A stretch of DNA of 64,000 nt from an uncultured Coriobacteriaceae bacterium (lineage in GTDB: Bacteria > Actinomycetota > Coriobacteriia > Coriobacteriales > Eggerthellaceae). Of this stretch, positions 1-9,672 are shown one piece after another. The stretch lies in the NCBI GenBank assembly GCA_949294735.1, contig CASFII010000007.1, forward strand, positions 1 through 64,000. The letters run 5' to 3'. Position 1 is the first letter of the stretch; each line of letters opens with the position of its first letter. The position numbers and the translations under genes are program-made. Below the pieces are notes generated by a model that searched no databases, was not told the origin of the DNA, and was given only the letters and a program-made list of their open reading frames with translations.

Positions 1-59
1 CTTTACTTTATTGGCATGAAAACAAAAACGCGAGCGTTAACCGCTCGCGAGATTTTTCG

Positions 60-135
60 TGGTGGAGCTTAGGGGGATCGAACCCCTGACCTCAGGCTTG
101 CAAAGCCCGCGCTCTCCCAGCTGAGCTAAAGCCCC
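60..135 (-). tRNA. tRNA-Ala (anticodon TGC)
   Basis: The reverse strand folds as a 76-nt cloverleaf. The acceptor arm GGGGCTT pairs with AAGCTCC, the D-arm begins AGCTCAG, the anticodon loop carries TGC, the T-arm has GGTTCGATCC, and CCA is encoded. It lies downstream of tRNA-Ile on the same strand. The Ile-Ala order is the one usually seen in rRNA spacers, but no 16S gene lies upstream here; whether a 23S gene follows cannot be seen because the window ends. Confidence 0.97.
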
Positions 136-216
136 ACGTTTGTGAGTGCACCCATTCTATCAATAAACGCTCCACCGGCAAACTCGGCTCACGGTGGAGC
201 GTTTATCCACAAAAAA

Positions 217-293
<77 letters not shown>

Positions 294-446
294 ATCAAAA
301 GTGCTCGAATACTTTATACCAGCAACACGCCAAACGCAAGAGTTTTTTGAAAAAGTTCCTGGTCTCTTACGTTCTCTACATGCCTCTTATCAGCATCAAA
401 TCTAACGAGCTTTCCACTTTTGCAATATTCGGGCTCATAAAACAAA

Positions 447-468
447 TACGCCAGCTTTCGCTGGCGTA
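447..468 (-). terminator. Terminator of the zinc-ribbon gene
   Basis: A perfect 9-bp stem (TACGCCAGC / GCTGGCGTA) has a 4-nt loop. On the minus strand it is followed by TTTGTTTT. It lies about 25 nt past the stop of the small gene at 493-642, as expected for intrinsic termination. Confidence 0.8.
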
Positions 469-492
469 CAAAAATCAAATGACTAGGCGAAG

Positions 493-642
493 TTACTTTA
501 CAGCGCCAATGCGGCAAATGGTGGTACCGCAGTCAGGGCACTTACCCTTGGTAATCGGCTTACCGTTCTTGGTAACACTTTCAACTGGGTCCTTCATGGT
601 CTTCTTAGCCTTGCACTTAACGCAATATGCTTCAATTGCCAT
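493..642 (-). CDS. Small zinc-ribbon protein, DUF5679-like
   Basis: A 49-residue protein begins MAIEAYCVKCKAKK and ends with CPDCGTTICRIGAVK. Two CxxC pairs (CVKC and CPDC) about 30 residues apart should bind one zinc ion, and a TKNGKP turn lies between them. Size and cysteine spacing match the DUF5679 family of small actinobacterial proteins. The ATG has GGAAAGG about 9 nt upstream, and a strong hairpin terminator follows, so it is a real monocistronic gene. The family function is unknown; nucleic-acid binding is only a guess from the fold type. Confidence 0.85.
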   Translation of the reverse strand: MAIEAYCVKCKAKKTMKDPVESVTKNGKPITKGKCPDCGTTICRIGAVK

Positions 643-818
643 AGTTCTAACCTTTCCTTCGATTACTTAACTGCTAAAACTTAGCAGTGTTCCTCCTTGT
701 ATTAAATGCACCCCAAGAATGTAACGGGTGGCATACACAGCGGCGCCTTATTTTACACGTTTCCGCACCGCTGTAAACAATTTCTTAGTAACTTCGCTAA
801 AAGTTGACGCTCAATCTC

Positions 819-3800
819 TTAGATGTTGTGAAGTAATTCAGTTACAAAGTTTGCATTTTCTTCCAGCGTTTCTGGGCTTACGTTTTCAAGCACGTCTTCT
901 ATCTGGCCATACAGAGCAGGTTTGTTGCCTTCGGCGCCAACCAGGTGAAGCGTTTGGTATCCAGTCTTTGCAGCGCAAGAAGATGAGGTTTCCTGCCACG
1001 AAAAATCTACCGTGCCGTAACGCATTCCCGTAGCCTGAGCAGCTTTCTTTACATAACGCTTCATACGTGAAGAGGTCTTAACTGGACGATACTTGCCTTC
1101 CTTCTCTACTAAGGAAAGCTCCCCTGCGCCCAAAGAGTCCAGTTCTACGATAACTGCGCCGTGCAAGTCTTGCGCATGCTCGTTTAAGAACGCACGCATA
1201 CCGCCATTGCCGCAAAGTTCTGAGCCTAATGCTACAAACCAAACTTCCGTTGTAATGTCAGAAGCATGGAAGGTGTGAATTTTTCCTATTACTCCTGAAT
1301 AATCAGTGTCGTTCAGCGCTGTTAAGTCAGTCTGCTCAATTTCTTCCTTAGCTTCATTAAAGTCAAAACTATCGCGAGGCTGGAAGGCGTTACGGGATCT
1401 TCTTGAAGTGCCACGCACGTCTTCTCCGCGCATCTCCTCAAGCTCAGGTTCATCGGCATATTCATCGTAGCCCTCTGCTACGTCTTCAGCTTCTTCGGTT
1501 TGAGCTTTACGCTTCATGAAGCGAGAGAATGCACCACCGTTCCAAGAACGTCCCGATTGATTATTCGGAGTGTTTTCAAATTGGCCATCTTCATAGTAAC
1601 CATCTTCATAGCCGTCTTCGTAATCATCTACATAGCCTTGATCATATCCGTCGGCATAGTTTTGGTCATAGTTTTGGTCGTAGTCAAAATTGATTGCCTG
1701 CGTAGCATCTGCAGGTGCCTGTGCGAAATCTTCCTGTACACCTGCTTCGTATTCGCTGTCTTCGCGGAAGCTTTCCCAGCCACCACGAGCAGCACCTACC
1801 TGACGAGCATCGAAGTTGTCGTCCACATGAAGCCACTGCTGCGTGGACACCTCTTCTTCGTCCTTTTTGCGGCGGAATTTGTCAAACAACCGCTGCGCAC
1901 GAGATTTAGGCATTTCTACATACCCAGGACCTGCAAAGGCTCCCGTTTCGGTGTATGAGGTTTCGTAGGCAGAATCGTCAACGTCATCCACATACATGTC
2001 CTCAGGGTTTACGTCTTGCAAAAGTTCGTTGCCTACTGGAGCAAACGCGCCCGTTGCACTTGCAGAGCCAAAAGCTCCCGCAGGGTTAATAAGCTGCGTT
2101 GCGTCCGCATCGTCCGAAGCAAATTCTGGCTCGTAAGCATCGTTAGCAACGAAGTTTTCAGGTTCTTCTGCAGGTTGAACCGCAGAAACCTCGGGAACAC
2201 TTGGTACTGAGCTTTCTTCAGGATGCTCCAAATTAATAGACGGAAGCATAGTAAGCAGACTCTTTGCTGTATCTTTCGTACCTGTTTCGGAAGATGCAAG
2301 CGGTGCGCGCTGCTTCATTTCGCTAATTGGAGCTGCCGGAGCTGTAATGTCGGGCAACGTAATGGGACGGCGAGCTGGCTTCGGGGCATCCTGAGAAGCT
2401 ACCGCTTCAGCCTGCACAGGTTCCTCTGCGGGCTGCATTGGCAGTGCCGCCGTGCTACCAGCAGAAACACTCTGTTCAATACCAGTTACGCTAGGCACTT
2501 CCAGAGATGTTGCTTGTTTTTCAAGCTTGTTGGTGCCTACCTGAAGTTCAGTTATGTCAACAGGAGCCATGGCGGTGGTTGCTCCCAAATCGGAAACGGT
2601 TTCCTGCGCAACTGGAGCTACAGGAGCCGCTTCTGCCACTGAGGTTACTTCCTGAGGAGCCGTTTGCGCAACAACCTGACCGTCGGCAGGCTGAGCACCA
2701 GTTTCGTTGGCAGCTTCAGCAGAGGTTTCGCCTTCCACTAAACTAACGTTTTCGCGATTATATTTTGGAGCCTTAACGTCCATGATGCTTTCACGCATCT
2801 GACGAAGCTTTTGTTCTGGAATAGACGTACCCGCCTGAACCGCTTCGTTTGCCGCTTCAAAGCTATTAGCACTGCCAGCAATAGCAGCATCGAGCGCATC
2901 TGCAAAAACGGAGCGCTGCACGGGAGCAGCTTCTTCAGCAGGCTTCTTCGCCTTTTCTTGAGCGCGCTTAAACCAATCGGGAGTCTCCGTAGAAACGCCA
3001 AAGGCAACAGCCGCTGCGTTCAGCGGAACAGCAGGTTTAATTTCAACTGGTTCCTGGACAGGTGCCTCTTGCGGAGCGGCTTCTTCGGTAAGCTCTGCAC
3101 CTTCACCAGAAACGCCAGCAGCATAAGCAGCCTCACTTTCATGAAGAGCTGCTTCGCCAGTTAGCGCTTCGCGGACATCTTCGCGCATTTCGTGAACATT
3201 TTCTTCGTTGTATTCAGGCAACGCAGGCTCTTTAGTCTGCACCAAATTGTCTGCCACTGAAATAAATGGTGTTGTATCAATAGGCTTGCCCGTCAAAGCA
3301 GCAATAGCGGCTTTAGCAGCTGCCAGTCTGTCGGCAGGCGTTTCTAAATCAATATTGGGATCTGCCGGAACAGGAGATGCGTTGTATTCCAAGGAAGCGC
3401 CTTCAGGAATAACACCAGCGGCACGCAGAGCTTCTTCGCCGTGCAACTTAGCATCGGTTGCACCTGCGCGGTCAGAGGTAGCACGAGAAGCACCTCGCCC
3501 AACGCGCTTTGCCACTTCTAGCAGTACCGCCACGCCAGAAGCGTTGCTATTTGCACCTTCATTGTAACCAGCAGTTTTGTGCACCAGGGCACCTACCAGC
3601 GGAAGAGCGCACAAAATGAGCGCCAAAACGGTAATAACGTTAAGCACAATTTCGGGAACTCCTGGTGTGTTTAAGAAAAACAGACTACGGATAATCAGCA
3701 GCACTGGTATGAAGATCATGGCACCTAAAGTTGCCCACTGCAACTTAGGAATCATGTTCAGCATGCTGCCATTCAGTTCCTTTTTGATCTTGCCGCTGTC

Positions 3801-4220
3801 ATAACGAGCAACAAAAATAACCTTGCGACGACGTGTTCCACCTTCGCTATAACCAGGTTCAAACTTAGCTACCACATTTTGGCTTACTCCTCGCGGGAAG
3901 AAACGCTGCAAAATGGGCTTACCAAAAATATCGGCAACCATAAGTCCCAATGCAAGAAGGGTCAAAATGATTGCCGGAATCATAAGCACATTGAAAAACA
4001 TCGAAAGCACCGTGATAACAATGGTGATACCACAGCAGATAACTCGAGGTGCTTCGAATGCGGTGGTTTCATTAAAGTCCTCAATATGAGCTGAAAGCCC
4101 CGCGTCTTGTTGCAGCTGTTCGGTAATATACAGCGCTGCTTGCTGTTCTTCTTCAGTACCCGCTGGACGCGGTCCTACATTTTGCGACAAAAACGCCACA
4201 TGTTCCATCATGTTTGGCAT
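819..4220 (-). CDS. M28 peptidase-like membrane protein with a very long low-complexity insert
   Basis: The protein has 1133 residues. Residues 1-50 and about 135-240 look like the start of an M28 (aminopeptidase Y-like) domain, interrupted by two pairs of membrane segments (about 58-98 and 160-212). From about 250 to 975 the chain is rich in Ala, Glu, Pro, Asp and Tyr and looks disordered, with repeated YDQNY/YEDGY acidic stretches. The M28 fold appears to resume at about 978-1133. The usual metal ligands look replaced: the expected HYDS is VARYDSGK (137-144), DNASG is NSNASG (224-229), and the paired Glu is SEL. It is therefore probably a non-catalytic relative. The ATG has AAAGG upstream. 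The substrate is unknown. Confidence 0.7.
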   Translation of the reverse strand: MPNMMEHVAFLSQNVGPRPAGTEEEQQAALYITEQLQQDAGLSAHIEDFNETTAFEAPRVICCGITIVITVLSMFFNVLMIPAIILTLLALGLMVADIFGKPILQRFFPRGVSQNVVAKFEPGYSEGGTRRRKVIFVARYDSGKIKKELNGSMLNMIPKLQWATLGAMIFIPVLLIIRSLFFLNTPGVPEIVLNVITVLALILCALPLVGALVHKTAGYNEGANSNASGVAVLLEVAKRVGRGASRATSDRAGATDAKLHGEEALRAAGVIPEGASLEYNASPVPADPNIDLETPADRLAAAKAAIAALTGKPIDTTPFISVADNLVQTKEPALPEYNEENVHEMREDVREALTGEAALHESEAAYAAGVSGEGAELTEEAAPQEAPVQEPVEIKPAVPLNAAAVAFGVSTETPDWFKRAQEKAKKPAEEAAPVQRSVFADALDAAIAGSANSFEAANEAVQAGTSIPEQKLRQMRESIMDVKAPKYNRENVSLVEGETSAEAANETGAQPADGQVVAQTAPQEVTSVAEAAPVAPVAQETVSDLGATTAMAPVDITELQVGTNKLEKQATSLEVPSVTGIEQSVSAGSTAALPMQPAEEPVQAEAVASQDAPKPARRPITLPDITAPAAPISEMKQRAPLASSETGTKDTAKSLLTMLPSINLEHPEESSVPSVPEVSAVQPAEEPENFVANDAYEPEFASDDADATQLINPAGAFGSASATGAFAPVGNELLQDVNPEDMYVDDVDDSAYETSYTETGAFAGPGYVEMPKSRAQRLFDKFRRKKDEEEVSTQQWLHVDDNFDARQVGAARGGWESFREDSEYEAGVQEDFAQAPADATQAINFDYDQNYDQNYADGYDQGYVDDYEDGYEDGYYEDGQFENTPNNQSGRSWNGGAFSRFMKRKAQTEEAEDVAEGYDEYADEPELEEMRGEDVRGTSRRSRNAFQPRDSFDFNEAKEEIEQTDLTALNDTDYSGVIGKIHTFHASDITTEVWFVALGSELCGNGGMRAFLNEHAQDLHGAVIVELDSLGAGELSLVEKEGKYRPVKTSSRMKRYVKKAAQATGMRYGTVDFSWQETSSSCAAKTGYQTLHLVGAEGNKPALYGQIEDVLENVSPETLEENANFVTELLHNI

Positions 4221-4365
4221 ACGCTTCGCCTTTCGCTAATCTTGCGTATTTGCGCTTTTCGTAAGTTCGTTTGCGTGTGATATTGCCGAATTCTATTGCT
4301 GAAAAACTCAACAACAAAGACATGCAAACGCACACGAATGCATAGTTGAGTGAAGTATACGCTAT

Positions 4366-5775
4366 TTAACTTGATATTCCCAGATAATCGCGAAGAAAAG
4401 CGTCCGCCGAACCCACATCAGAACGCGCTTTGTTGTAGGCATCCCGCGCTTCTTGCGTAGTTTCAACAAAGGTATCGGTAATGAACTGCGTTGGGTTGCT
4501 CGCGAATTTCTCGGCCATTTTCGCAGCTGCAGTTTCTGCTTTGTTGTAGGCATCGTTTTCTTTTTGTGCGTCTTCTTTGTTTCTATCAAGTAAAGCTTCA
4601 TTGGAAGCCAGGGCGTGTTTCAAAGCTTCTATCCGCTTTGCAATATACTCTTGATAAGGGGAAACGTCTAACGAAGCGTATTCGCTAGCAACGGTAGCAT
4701 AAGCTCCTTCCGCTTCTTCGAAAAGCTTCTGCGCCTCTTTAAGCTTCTCTGACGATGCTTTGATGTTGTCGTTGGTGGTTTCAGTCACCAAAAGGGCAGC
4801 TTCACGGGCAGCGCTGTCTGCTTCTAAAACCTTGTCCCAAGCAGCAGTTGCATCTTCAGAGGCTGCCGTTGCTCCCTGGGCTTCAGCAATAATTACCTCT
4901 GCATTTTCCAGCATTACTTCCCTGCCTGAAATGGCAGAAAGCGCCTGGTTAGCTGCTTCCCAGTCTTCTGCGCCCTCTTGCATCCCCGAACGCGCAGTTG
5001 TTGCTGCCATAGTAGCGGTTTTAAGCTGTGTGCGAGTTTCGTCCAAAGAAGCCAGCGTATCTTCAAAGACCTTCTGTTGGTCTTCGCTCAACAATGGATC
5101 TGGCGATTCAGCCACCAAGTTGCCCATAGACTCATCCATAGCAACTATCTTTTTGTCAGCTTCTGTAAGCGCATTCATGGCATCATCCAGCGTTGCTAAA
5201 TGCGCTTGGAAGTTGGTGTAGTACTCATATCCGAAATAGCCACCAACACCCAAAAGCGAAGCAGCCAACACCATAATGACCGCAATGGTAATAGTTTTAC
5301 GACGAATTCTCGTGGTTTTGCGTTTGCTTACTTCGCTTGGCGGCACCAAGGTGTCCGAAGAGGTAGGCTGAATGGTTGGCACATCTGCATCAGCCGTGGC
5401 GACTGAAGAACCTTCGAGGAAAGTTTCAGATATACCCTGCGAATCGACCGCATTGGCAGTACTGCTGGGGGCAGAAGAACCAGCAACGGGGCTTAGTATG
5501 CCAGGTGTTTGCGAAGAAGTTTCGGGGAGCACATCACCAGACAGTGGTAGTGCATCTTTTTTTGTAGGAGTAGCAATAGTTTTTCTATGCGGCAACGTAA
5601 ACAGATGAATAGCACCAAAGCCTGGGAACTTTCTTTTCTTTTCCTCTTTTTCATCGGTGGCAGCATTACGCATAGCATCTAACACACTGAAGGAAATTTC
5701 ATTCGAAGTTCCTACGGTGTGTTTTTTCAGATGCGCCGCACGAGCTACTTTGTCTTCGTTCTTCTTCAAATTCAA
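4366..5775 (-). CDS. Single-pass membrane protein with coiled-coil extracytoplasmic domain, unknown function
   Basis: The 469 residues contain a basic and Ser/Thr/Pro-rich cytoplasmic stretch (1-155), a KRKTTRIRRK charge cluster, one membrane helix (about 162-182), then some 280 residues of Ala/Glu/Lys-rich heptad-like sequence predicted to be helical and coiled. There is no enzyme motif. It lies in the same direction as the M28-like gene, about 145 nt upstream of it, so they may be co-transcribed. The first codon is TTG with a weak Shine-Dalgarno; a TTG two codons later (5769) has better spacing to AGG, so the start is uncertain. A cell-envelope structural role is an inference from topology. 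Confidence 0.65.
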   Translation of the reverse strand: MNLKKNEDKVARAAHLKKHTVGTSNEISFSVLDAMRNAATDEKEEKKRKFPGFGAIHLFTLPHRKTIATPTKKDALPLSGDVLPETSSQTPGILSPVAGSSAPSSTANAVDSQGISETFLEGSSVATADADVPTIQPTSSDTLVPPSEVSKRKTTRIRRKTITIAVIMVLAASLLGVGGYFGYEYYTNFQAHLATLDDAMNALTEADKKIVAMDESMGNLVAESPDPLLSEDQQKVFEDTLASLDETRTQLKTATMAATTARSGMQEGAEDWEAANQALSAISGREVMLENAEVIIAEAQGATAASEDATAAWDKVLEADSAAREAALLVTETTNDNIKASSEKLKEAQKLFEEAEGAYATVASEYASLDVSPYQEYIAKRIEALKHALASNEALLDRNKEDAQKENDAYNKAETAAAKMAEKFASNPTQFITDTFVETTQEARDAYNKARSDVGSADAFLRDYLGISS

Positions 5776-5862
5776 ACCTGTATGAAGTCGGTTTCCTTAC
5801 ATACAAATCTGCTGCTGCAGCAAATTTGCAGCGTCTATCTTACCGCAAGCGCTTAAATTGCC

Positions 5863-8844
5863 CTAGCGACGGTGATTTTCCTCAATATCTGCAACCATTT
5901 TAGCTACAGAACAAACTTTGATGGTGCTGCTTGGCATTGATGCCAAAAAGACTTTGCCATAGTTTTTAGTAAGAAGGCGTTTATCAGCCAAAACCAAAAT
6001 TCCCCTGTCATCTGCTTTGCGGATTAAACGCCCTGCCGCCTGCTTCGTTTCTAATACAGCAGATGGAAGCACATATTTTCTCCAGGCAGCGTCATCGCGC
6101 GCCGAACGTTCGCACGAAAGAGGATCGCTGGGTTTTGCAAAAGGCAGCTTCGGAATAACCACTGCCTTTAGCGTTGCCCCTGGCGCATCAAAACCCTCCC
6201 AGAAACTTTTGAGAGCAAACAGGGAAAGGTGTTCATCAGCTAAAAAGTCATCGCGAAGTCCCTTGATAGACACGCCCCATTTCTGGCACACCAAGCGCAA
6301 GCCTTCCCTTTTAAGCTGCGGCTGGACAGCGTCGAAACAACTTTCCATTTCTTTTCTGTTCGTAAACAGAGTAAGCGTTGAGCCCTCTTGAGCCAGGTGG
6401 ACGCCTAAAAGCATGCTCTGCAAAGCCGCCAAATAACTAGGCTCATTTGGTTCTGGTAAATCATTCGGTACATAGATAGTCATATGCTGGTCGTAGTCAT
6501 AGCTGGAATTGAGTCTACAGGTGCGTGCTATGCTGCTCTCTCCTTGGTTCAAACCAAGTGCCGATTCAAACGCCGCAAAAGAATCCCCTACCGTCATGGT
6601 TGCAGAGGTATATACCACTGAATGTGTGTTGGCATAGAGGGTTTCGTTGAGTGCATCACCTACGTTGAAAAGAAGCGCCTCCAACTTGTCGGTTGGTCGT
6701 TCGTTTTTGCGTGAAATAGTTGCTGAATACACAAACGTTTCAGGATTTTGCTTCAAGATTAAGTCTATAGACTGCACCAATTCCTTTAGCTCTAGCGCAA
6801 TGGTGGCAATTTCGCGCTGGATCTCTTCAACACCATCCATGCCTTCTAAAAAACCTACCAATTCCTGAGAGGCAGTAATAAGCTTTTCGGATGCGTCCGA
6901 AAGCGAAAGGCCAAAACCAACAAGCCCACGAAACGTTTCGCTTCCCCGCACGTCGTCATTGAGCCAGATTTCTACGAATTCATACCCCTTGCTACGCTTG
7001 CTGGTGTCGAAGAACAATAGATCCTTCATATGCGCTGTAAAGTCACCTGCTGCCTGAGCAAACGTTTCACCTGCCGCTTTTGCCTTACTGGTAAGCGCAT
7101 ACAAGAGCGTTTCCGCCTCGCTTCCTGCGGGTGTGGCATTGACTGAAGCCTTACGCTCAGCCCGTACGAACACGTTGCGATTTGCATCAGTTCCTTGTAC
7201 ACGTGAAACAATGCGCCCTAAGCTTTCAGCAGTAATCTCTACTGAAAGCGCGTGTCGAGCCTCTTGCTCTGCGTTATGGGCTTCGTCAATCACCCAGTAA
7301 CGCGCAGGTGGCAACAATCCGCTTTCAGCAGCCACATCACAGAACAAAAGACTGTGGTTAGTGACTACGATATCAACAGTTTCCGCTTTTCTTCGGGCGC
7401 CGTGCACAAAACACGCAGTTCCATAATAGGGGCACTTCCTGCGCAAACATTCGTTGCTGGTACAGGTGATGCTTCTGCGAGGCAGCACACGATAATCTAT
7501 TTTGAGTGCGTCCATGTCGTCGTATTCGGTTTGCTCAATATACGAAAGAAGTGCTGCTAAGGCAGGAGCCTGCGAATATTCATTCCCATTTACCGTACGC
7601 ATCTGGGCGCCTTCGTGCACAATACGTTCTATGCGGCGCAGACAAGGATAATGAGAAAAGCCCTTCAGAGAAGCGAAGGTTAAATTCGGAATATAGAGTG
7701 CAAGCGCAGGCAATTCTTGATATACCAGCTGATCAAGCAGCGCATTAGTCTTAGTAGCCACACCAACACTGATGTTATTGAGTTGGGCAGTCATTGCAGC
7801 GGGCACCAAATACGCCATCGATTTCCCAACGCCTGTCCCTGCTTCAACCATAAGATTTTCAGACGAGGTAAACGCATCGCGAACTGCCTGCGCCATGGCA
7901 AGCTGTTCTTCGCGTGGTTCAAAATCTGGGTAAAGCTGACCTACTAAACCATCGGCAGCAAAAGCGTTTTTGATGTCAGCAAGCGACGGGAATTTCAGAG
8001 GCCGTTGCGGATTAGAAGCTAGCTTTTCTGCGTCGTTCTTTGCCTTGGCAGTTTGTGCCCCCTGCGTACGTTCGGCACGAATTTTTCGCAAAGAAAAAGA
8101 TCCTGGTTCAGAATTTTTCTGAGCGAAATATTCAAACACTGTTACCGTCGGCCACTGTTCAGGAGTAGCCATACCTGCAATTTCTTTCACTAAAGCTGCT
8201 GGCATAGCTTCTACGGCTGCCAATAAAATGCGAAAGAGCGCGCAGGTTGCCGCTACGTCAGCATCAGCCCTATGAGTAGAGAGTGGAGCGTCGAAAGCCT
8301 TCACTAAGTCAATCAGACGGTGTGACTTAAGCCGTGGCAGCGCAATACGTGCCAAGTCAAGCGAATCAAGCCACGTGTTTTCTAAAAGAGGATACCCGGC
8401 AGGATGTTTTGTTGTGAAATTGCGGTCAAATTCAGCATTGTGAGCTACCAACTTGGCGTCACCCACAAACTCTACTAGCTGTGCTAATGCTTCAGAAGGA
8501 ATAGGCGCATCTGCCACATCTTCGTCGTGGATGTTGGTCAAATGAGCCACGTCGTCTGGAATAGGCTTTCCAGGATTCACGAACGTGATAAACCAATCGG
8601 TAATTTCGCCGTGTTTCATGCGAGCAGCAGCAATTTGAGTAAGTTCGTCATGGTTTAAAGAAAAGCCTGTGGTTTCGGTATCAATTATGACAAGGTTTTG
8701 ATCGAACTCACCAAAGTCTGCCGCAGCAGCAGCTGCTTTTAAACCAGCGTATCGTTCAGCAATTTCTTGGGGAGTTTTTTCCGTTAGCCATTTTGCCAAC
8801 GACTCAGAAACAACTCCAGAAACAACCGTTTCTCTATTCCCCAT
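5863..8844 (-). CDS. DnaQ-like exonuclease fused to DinG-family helicase
   Basis: About 993 residues from the ATG at 8844; the frame is open to a TTG at 8880. The N-terminal third is a DEDD 3'-5' exonuclease: DTETTG (motif I), VAHNAEFDRNF (motif II) and HRADADVAAT (motif III). The remainder is an XPD/DinG-type SF2 helicase with Walker A AGTGVGKS, an iron-sulphur cluster set of cysteines (CTSNEC, KCPYYGTAC) and a DEAH box in VIDEAHNAEQ. The C-terminal part has SFWEGFDAPG and QAAGRLIRKADDRG (motif VI). This fusion is the usual DinG form of Gram-positive bacteria, thought to act on branched or R-loop DNA during repair. The next gene on the other strand diverges from it. Confidence 0.9.
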   Translation of the reverse strand: MGNRETVVSGVVSESLAKWLTEKTPQEIAERYAGLKAAAAAADFGEFDQNLVIIDTETTGFSLNHDELTQIAAARMKHGEITDWFITFVNPGKPIPDDVAHLTNIHDEDVADAPIPSEALAQLVEFVGDAKLVAHNAEFDRNFTTKHPAGYPLLENTWLDSLDLARIALPRLKSHRLIDLVKAFDAPLSTHRADADVAATCALFRILLAAVEAMPAALVKEIAGMATPEQWPTVTVFEYFAQKNSEPGSFSLRKIRAERTQGAQTAKAKNDAEKLASNPQRPLKFPSLADIKNAFAADGLVGQLYPDFEPREEQLAMAQAVRDAFTSSENLMVEAGTGVGKSMAYLVPAAMTAQLNNISVGVATKTNALLDQLVYQELPALALYIPNLTFASLKGFSHYPCLRRIERIVHEGAQMRTVNGNEYSQAPALAALLSYIEQTEYDDMDALKIDYRVLPRRSITCTSNECLRRKCPYYGTACFVHGARRKAETVDIVVTNHSLLFCDVAAESGLLPPARYWVIDEAHNAEQEARHALSVEITAESLGRIVSRVQGTDANRNVFVRAERKASVNATPAGSEAETLLYALTSKAKAAGETFAQAAGDFTAHMKDLLFFDTSKRSKGYEFVEIWLNDDVRGSETFRGLVGFGLSLSDASEKLITASQELVGFLEGMDGVEEIQREIATIALELKELVQSIDLILKQNPETFVYSATISRKNERPTDKLEALLFNVGDALNETLYANTHSVVYTSATMTVGDSFAAFESALGLNQGESSIARTCRLNSSYDYDQHMTIYVPNDLPEPNEPSYLAALQSMLLGVHLAQEGSTLTLFTNRKEMESCFDAVQPQLKREGLRLVCQKWGVSIKGLRDDFLADEHLSLFALKSFWEGFDAPGATLKAVVIPKLPFAKPSDPLSCERSARDDAAWRKYVLPSAVLETKQAAGRLIRKADDRGILVLADKRLLTKNYGKVFLASMPSSTIKVCSVAKMVADIEENHRR

Positions 8845-8941
8845 GGGATATACCCCAGCTTTCAAAACCAATGCGCGCAACAGGCAGCATACGTGTACAA
8901 TATTTCATCAATACCAGTAATTTTACGACATGGGAGGGCTC

Positions 8942-9580
8942 ATGGAGCGCTACTTTGGGACATACCAGAGGTTCGACACGCTTTCTAAAAAGGACGCCAC
9001 TTTACTTATCGGCGCTGACTGCGTGGTGGGCGAAGCGTTTGAAATCTTTTTTAAAACAGAAAATGGAAAACGCATCGCATGGATGAAAAATCGTTTTGGT
9101 GCTGAAGTTGGTTTTTTTGACGAAGATTTTTCCCGCAAACTCAGTTTATGCGAAGCCAAAGGCTTCGTTATGAAAGCACTCTTTGCACTCGTTGCCTATA
9201 ACGATCTTCCCTCTCCTGGTTTCTACTGGGGTGAAGCTGCCGTTATGTGCTATGACCCTCGCCTAGCTGAGCCTTTTGAAACCTTTATTGCTGGCATAGG
9301 TGAACGCCTTGGTAATGGGGTACGCCCTGACATTAGTTTTGGGGAACAAGGGGTTGACCAAATTATTCAAAGCAATGGTACCTGGCAGCCTACCCAAACC
9401 GTTCCTATGCCAGAGAAGCAGGCTGGCATGGCCGTGTTGAAAGCACGCAAAAAAGTAAGCGAAGGGCTTATTGAACAAGGCAGGCAAGGAAACAAAGGTT
9501 GCTACGCCGTAAGCTGGCTTTTCATTATTTTACTAGTGGTACTGGCCGCCTTTGGCCTACACTGGTTAGGCATGTTCTAA
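8942..9580 (+). CDS. Tail-anchored protein of unknown function
   Basis: About 212 residues from the ATG at 8942. I prefer this to the ATG at 8930 because GGGAGGG lies between the two, just upstream of 8942. The soluble part (1-185) is mixed alpha/beta with one region rich in aromatic residues. A single hydrophobic helix (WLFIILLVVLAAFGLHWLG) ends the protein, so it should be tail-anchored with the bulk in the cytoplasm. I recognise no domain. It diverges from the DinG gene and converges on ddl across a tandem repeat. Confidence 0.65.
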   Translation: MERYFGTYQRFDTLSKKDATLLIGADCVVGEAFEIFFKTENGKRIAWMKNRFGAEVGFFDEDFSRKLSLCEAKGFVMKALFALVAYNDLPSPGFYWGEAAVMCYDPRLAEPFETFIAGIGERLGNGVRPDISFGEQGVDQIIQSNGTWQPTQTVPMPEKQAGMAVLKARKKVSEGLIEQGRQGNKGCYAVSWLFIILLVVLAAFGLHWLGMF

Positions 9581-9581
9581 G

Positions 9582-9672
9582 ACAGCGTGCTAAGCAAGCG
9601 TGCTAAAGCAGCATCCTAATCAAACGCGCTAGGACAACGTACTGATTCAAGGTACTAGTCCAGCGCGTATTC
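9582..9672. repeat. Seven degenerate 13-bp tandem units between converging genes
   Basis: Starting at 9582 the sequence can be cut into seven 13-nt units, for example acagcgtgctaag, caagcgtgctaaa, gcagcatcctaat, caaacgcgctagg and acaacgtactgat. They share the pattern CA-n-CG-n-nCTA. An eighth, weaker unit may precede them over the end of the upstream gene. The last two units cover the end of ddl. No role is known. Confidence 0.7.

Noticed and set aside
1500-1958. Plus-strand ORFs opposite the M28-like gene
   Set aside because: They are shadows of the repetitive acidic coding sequence on the other strand.
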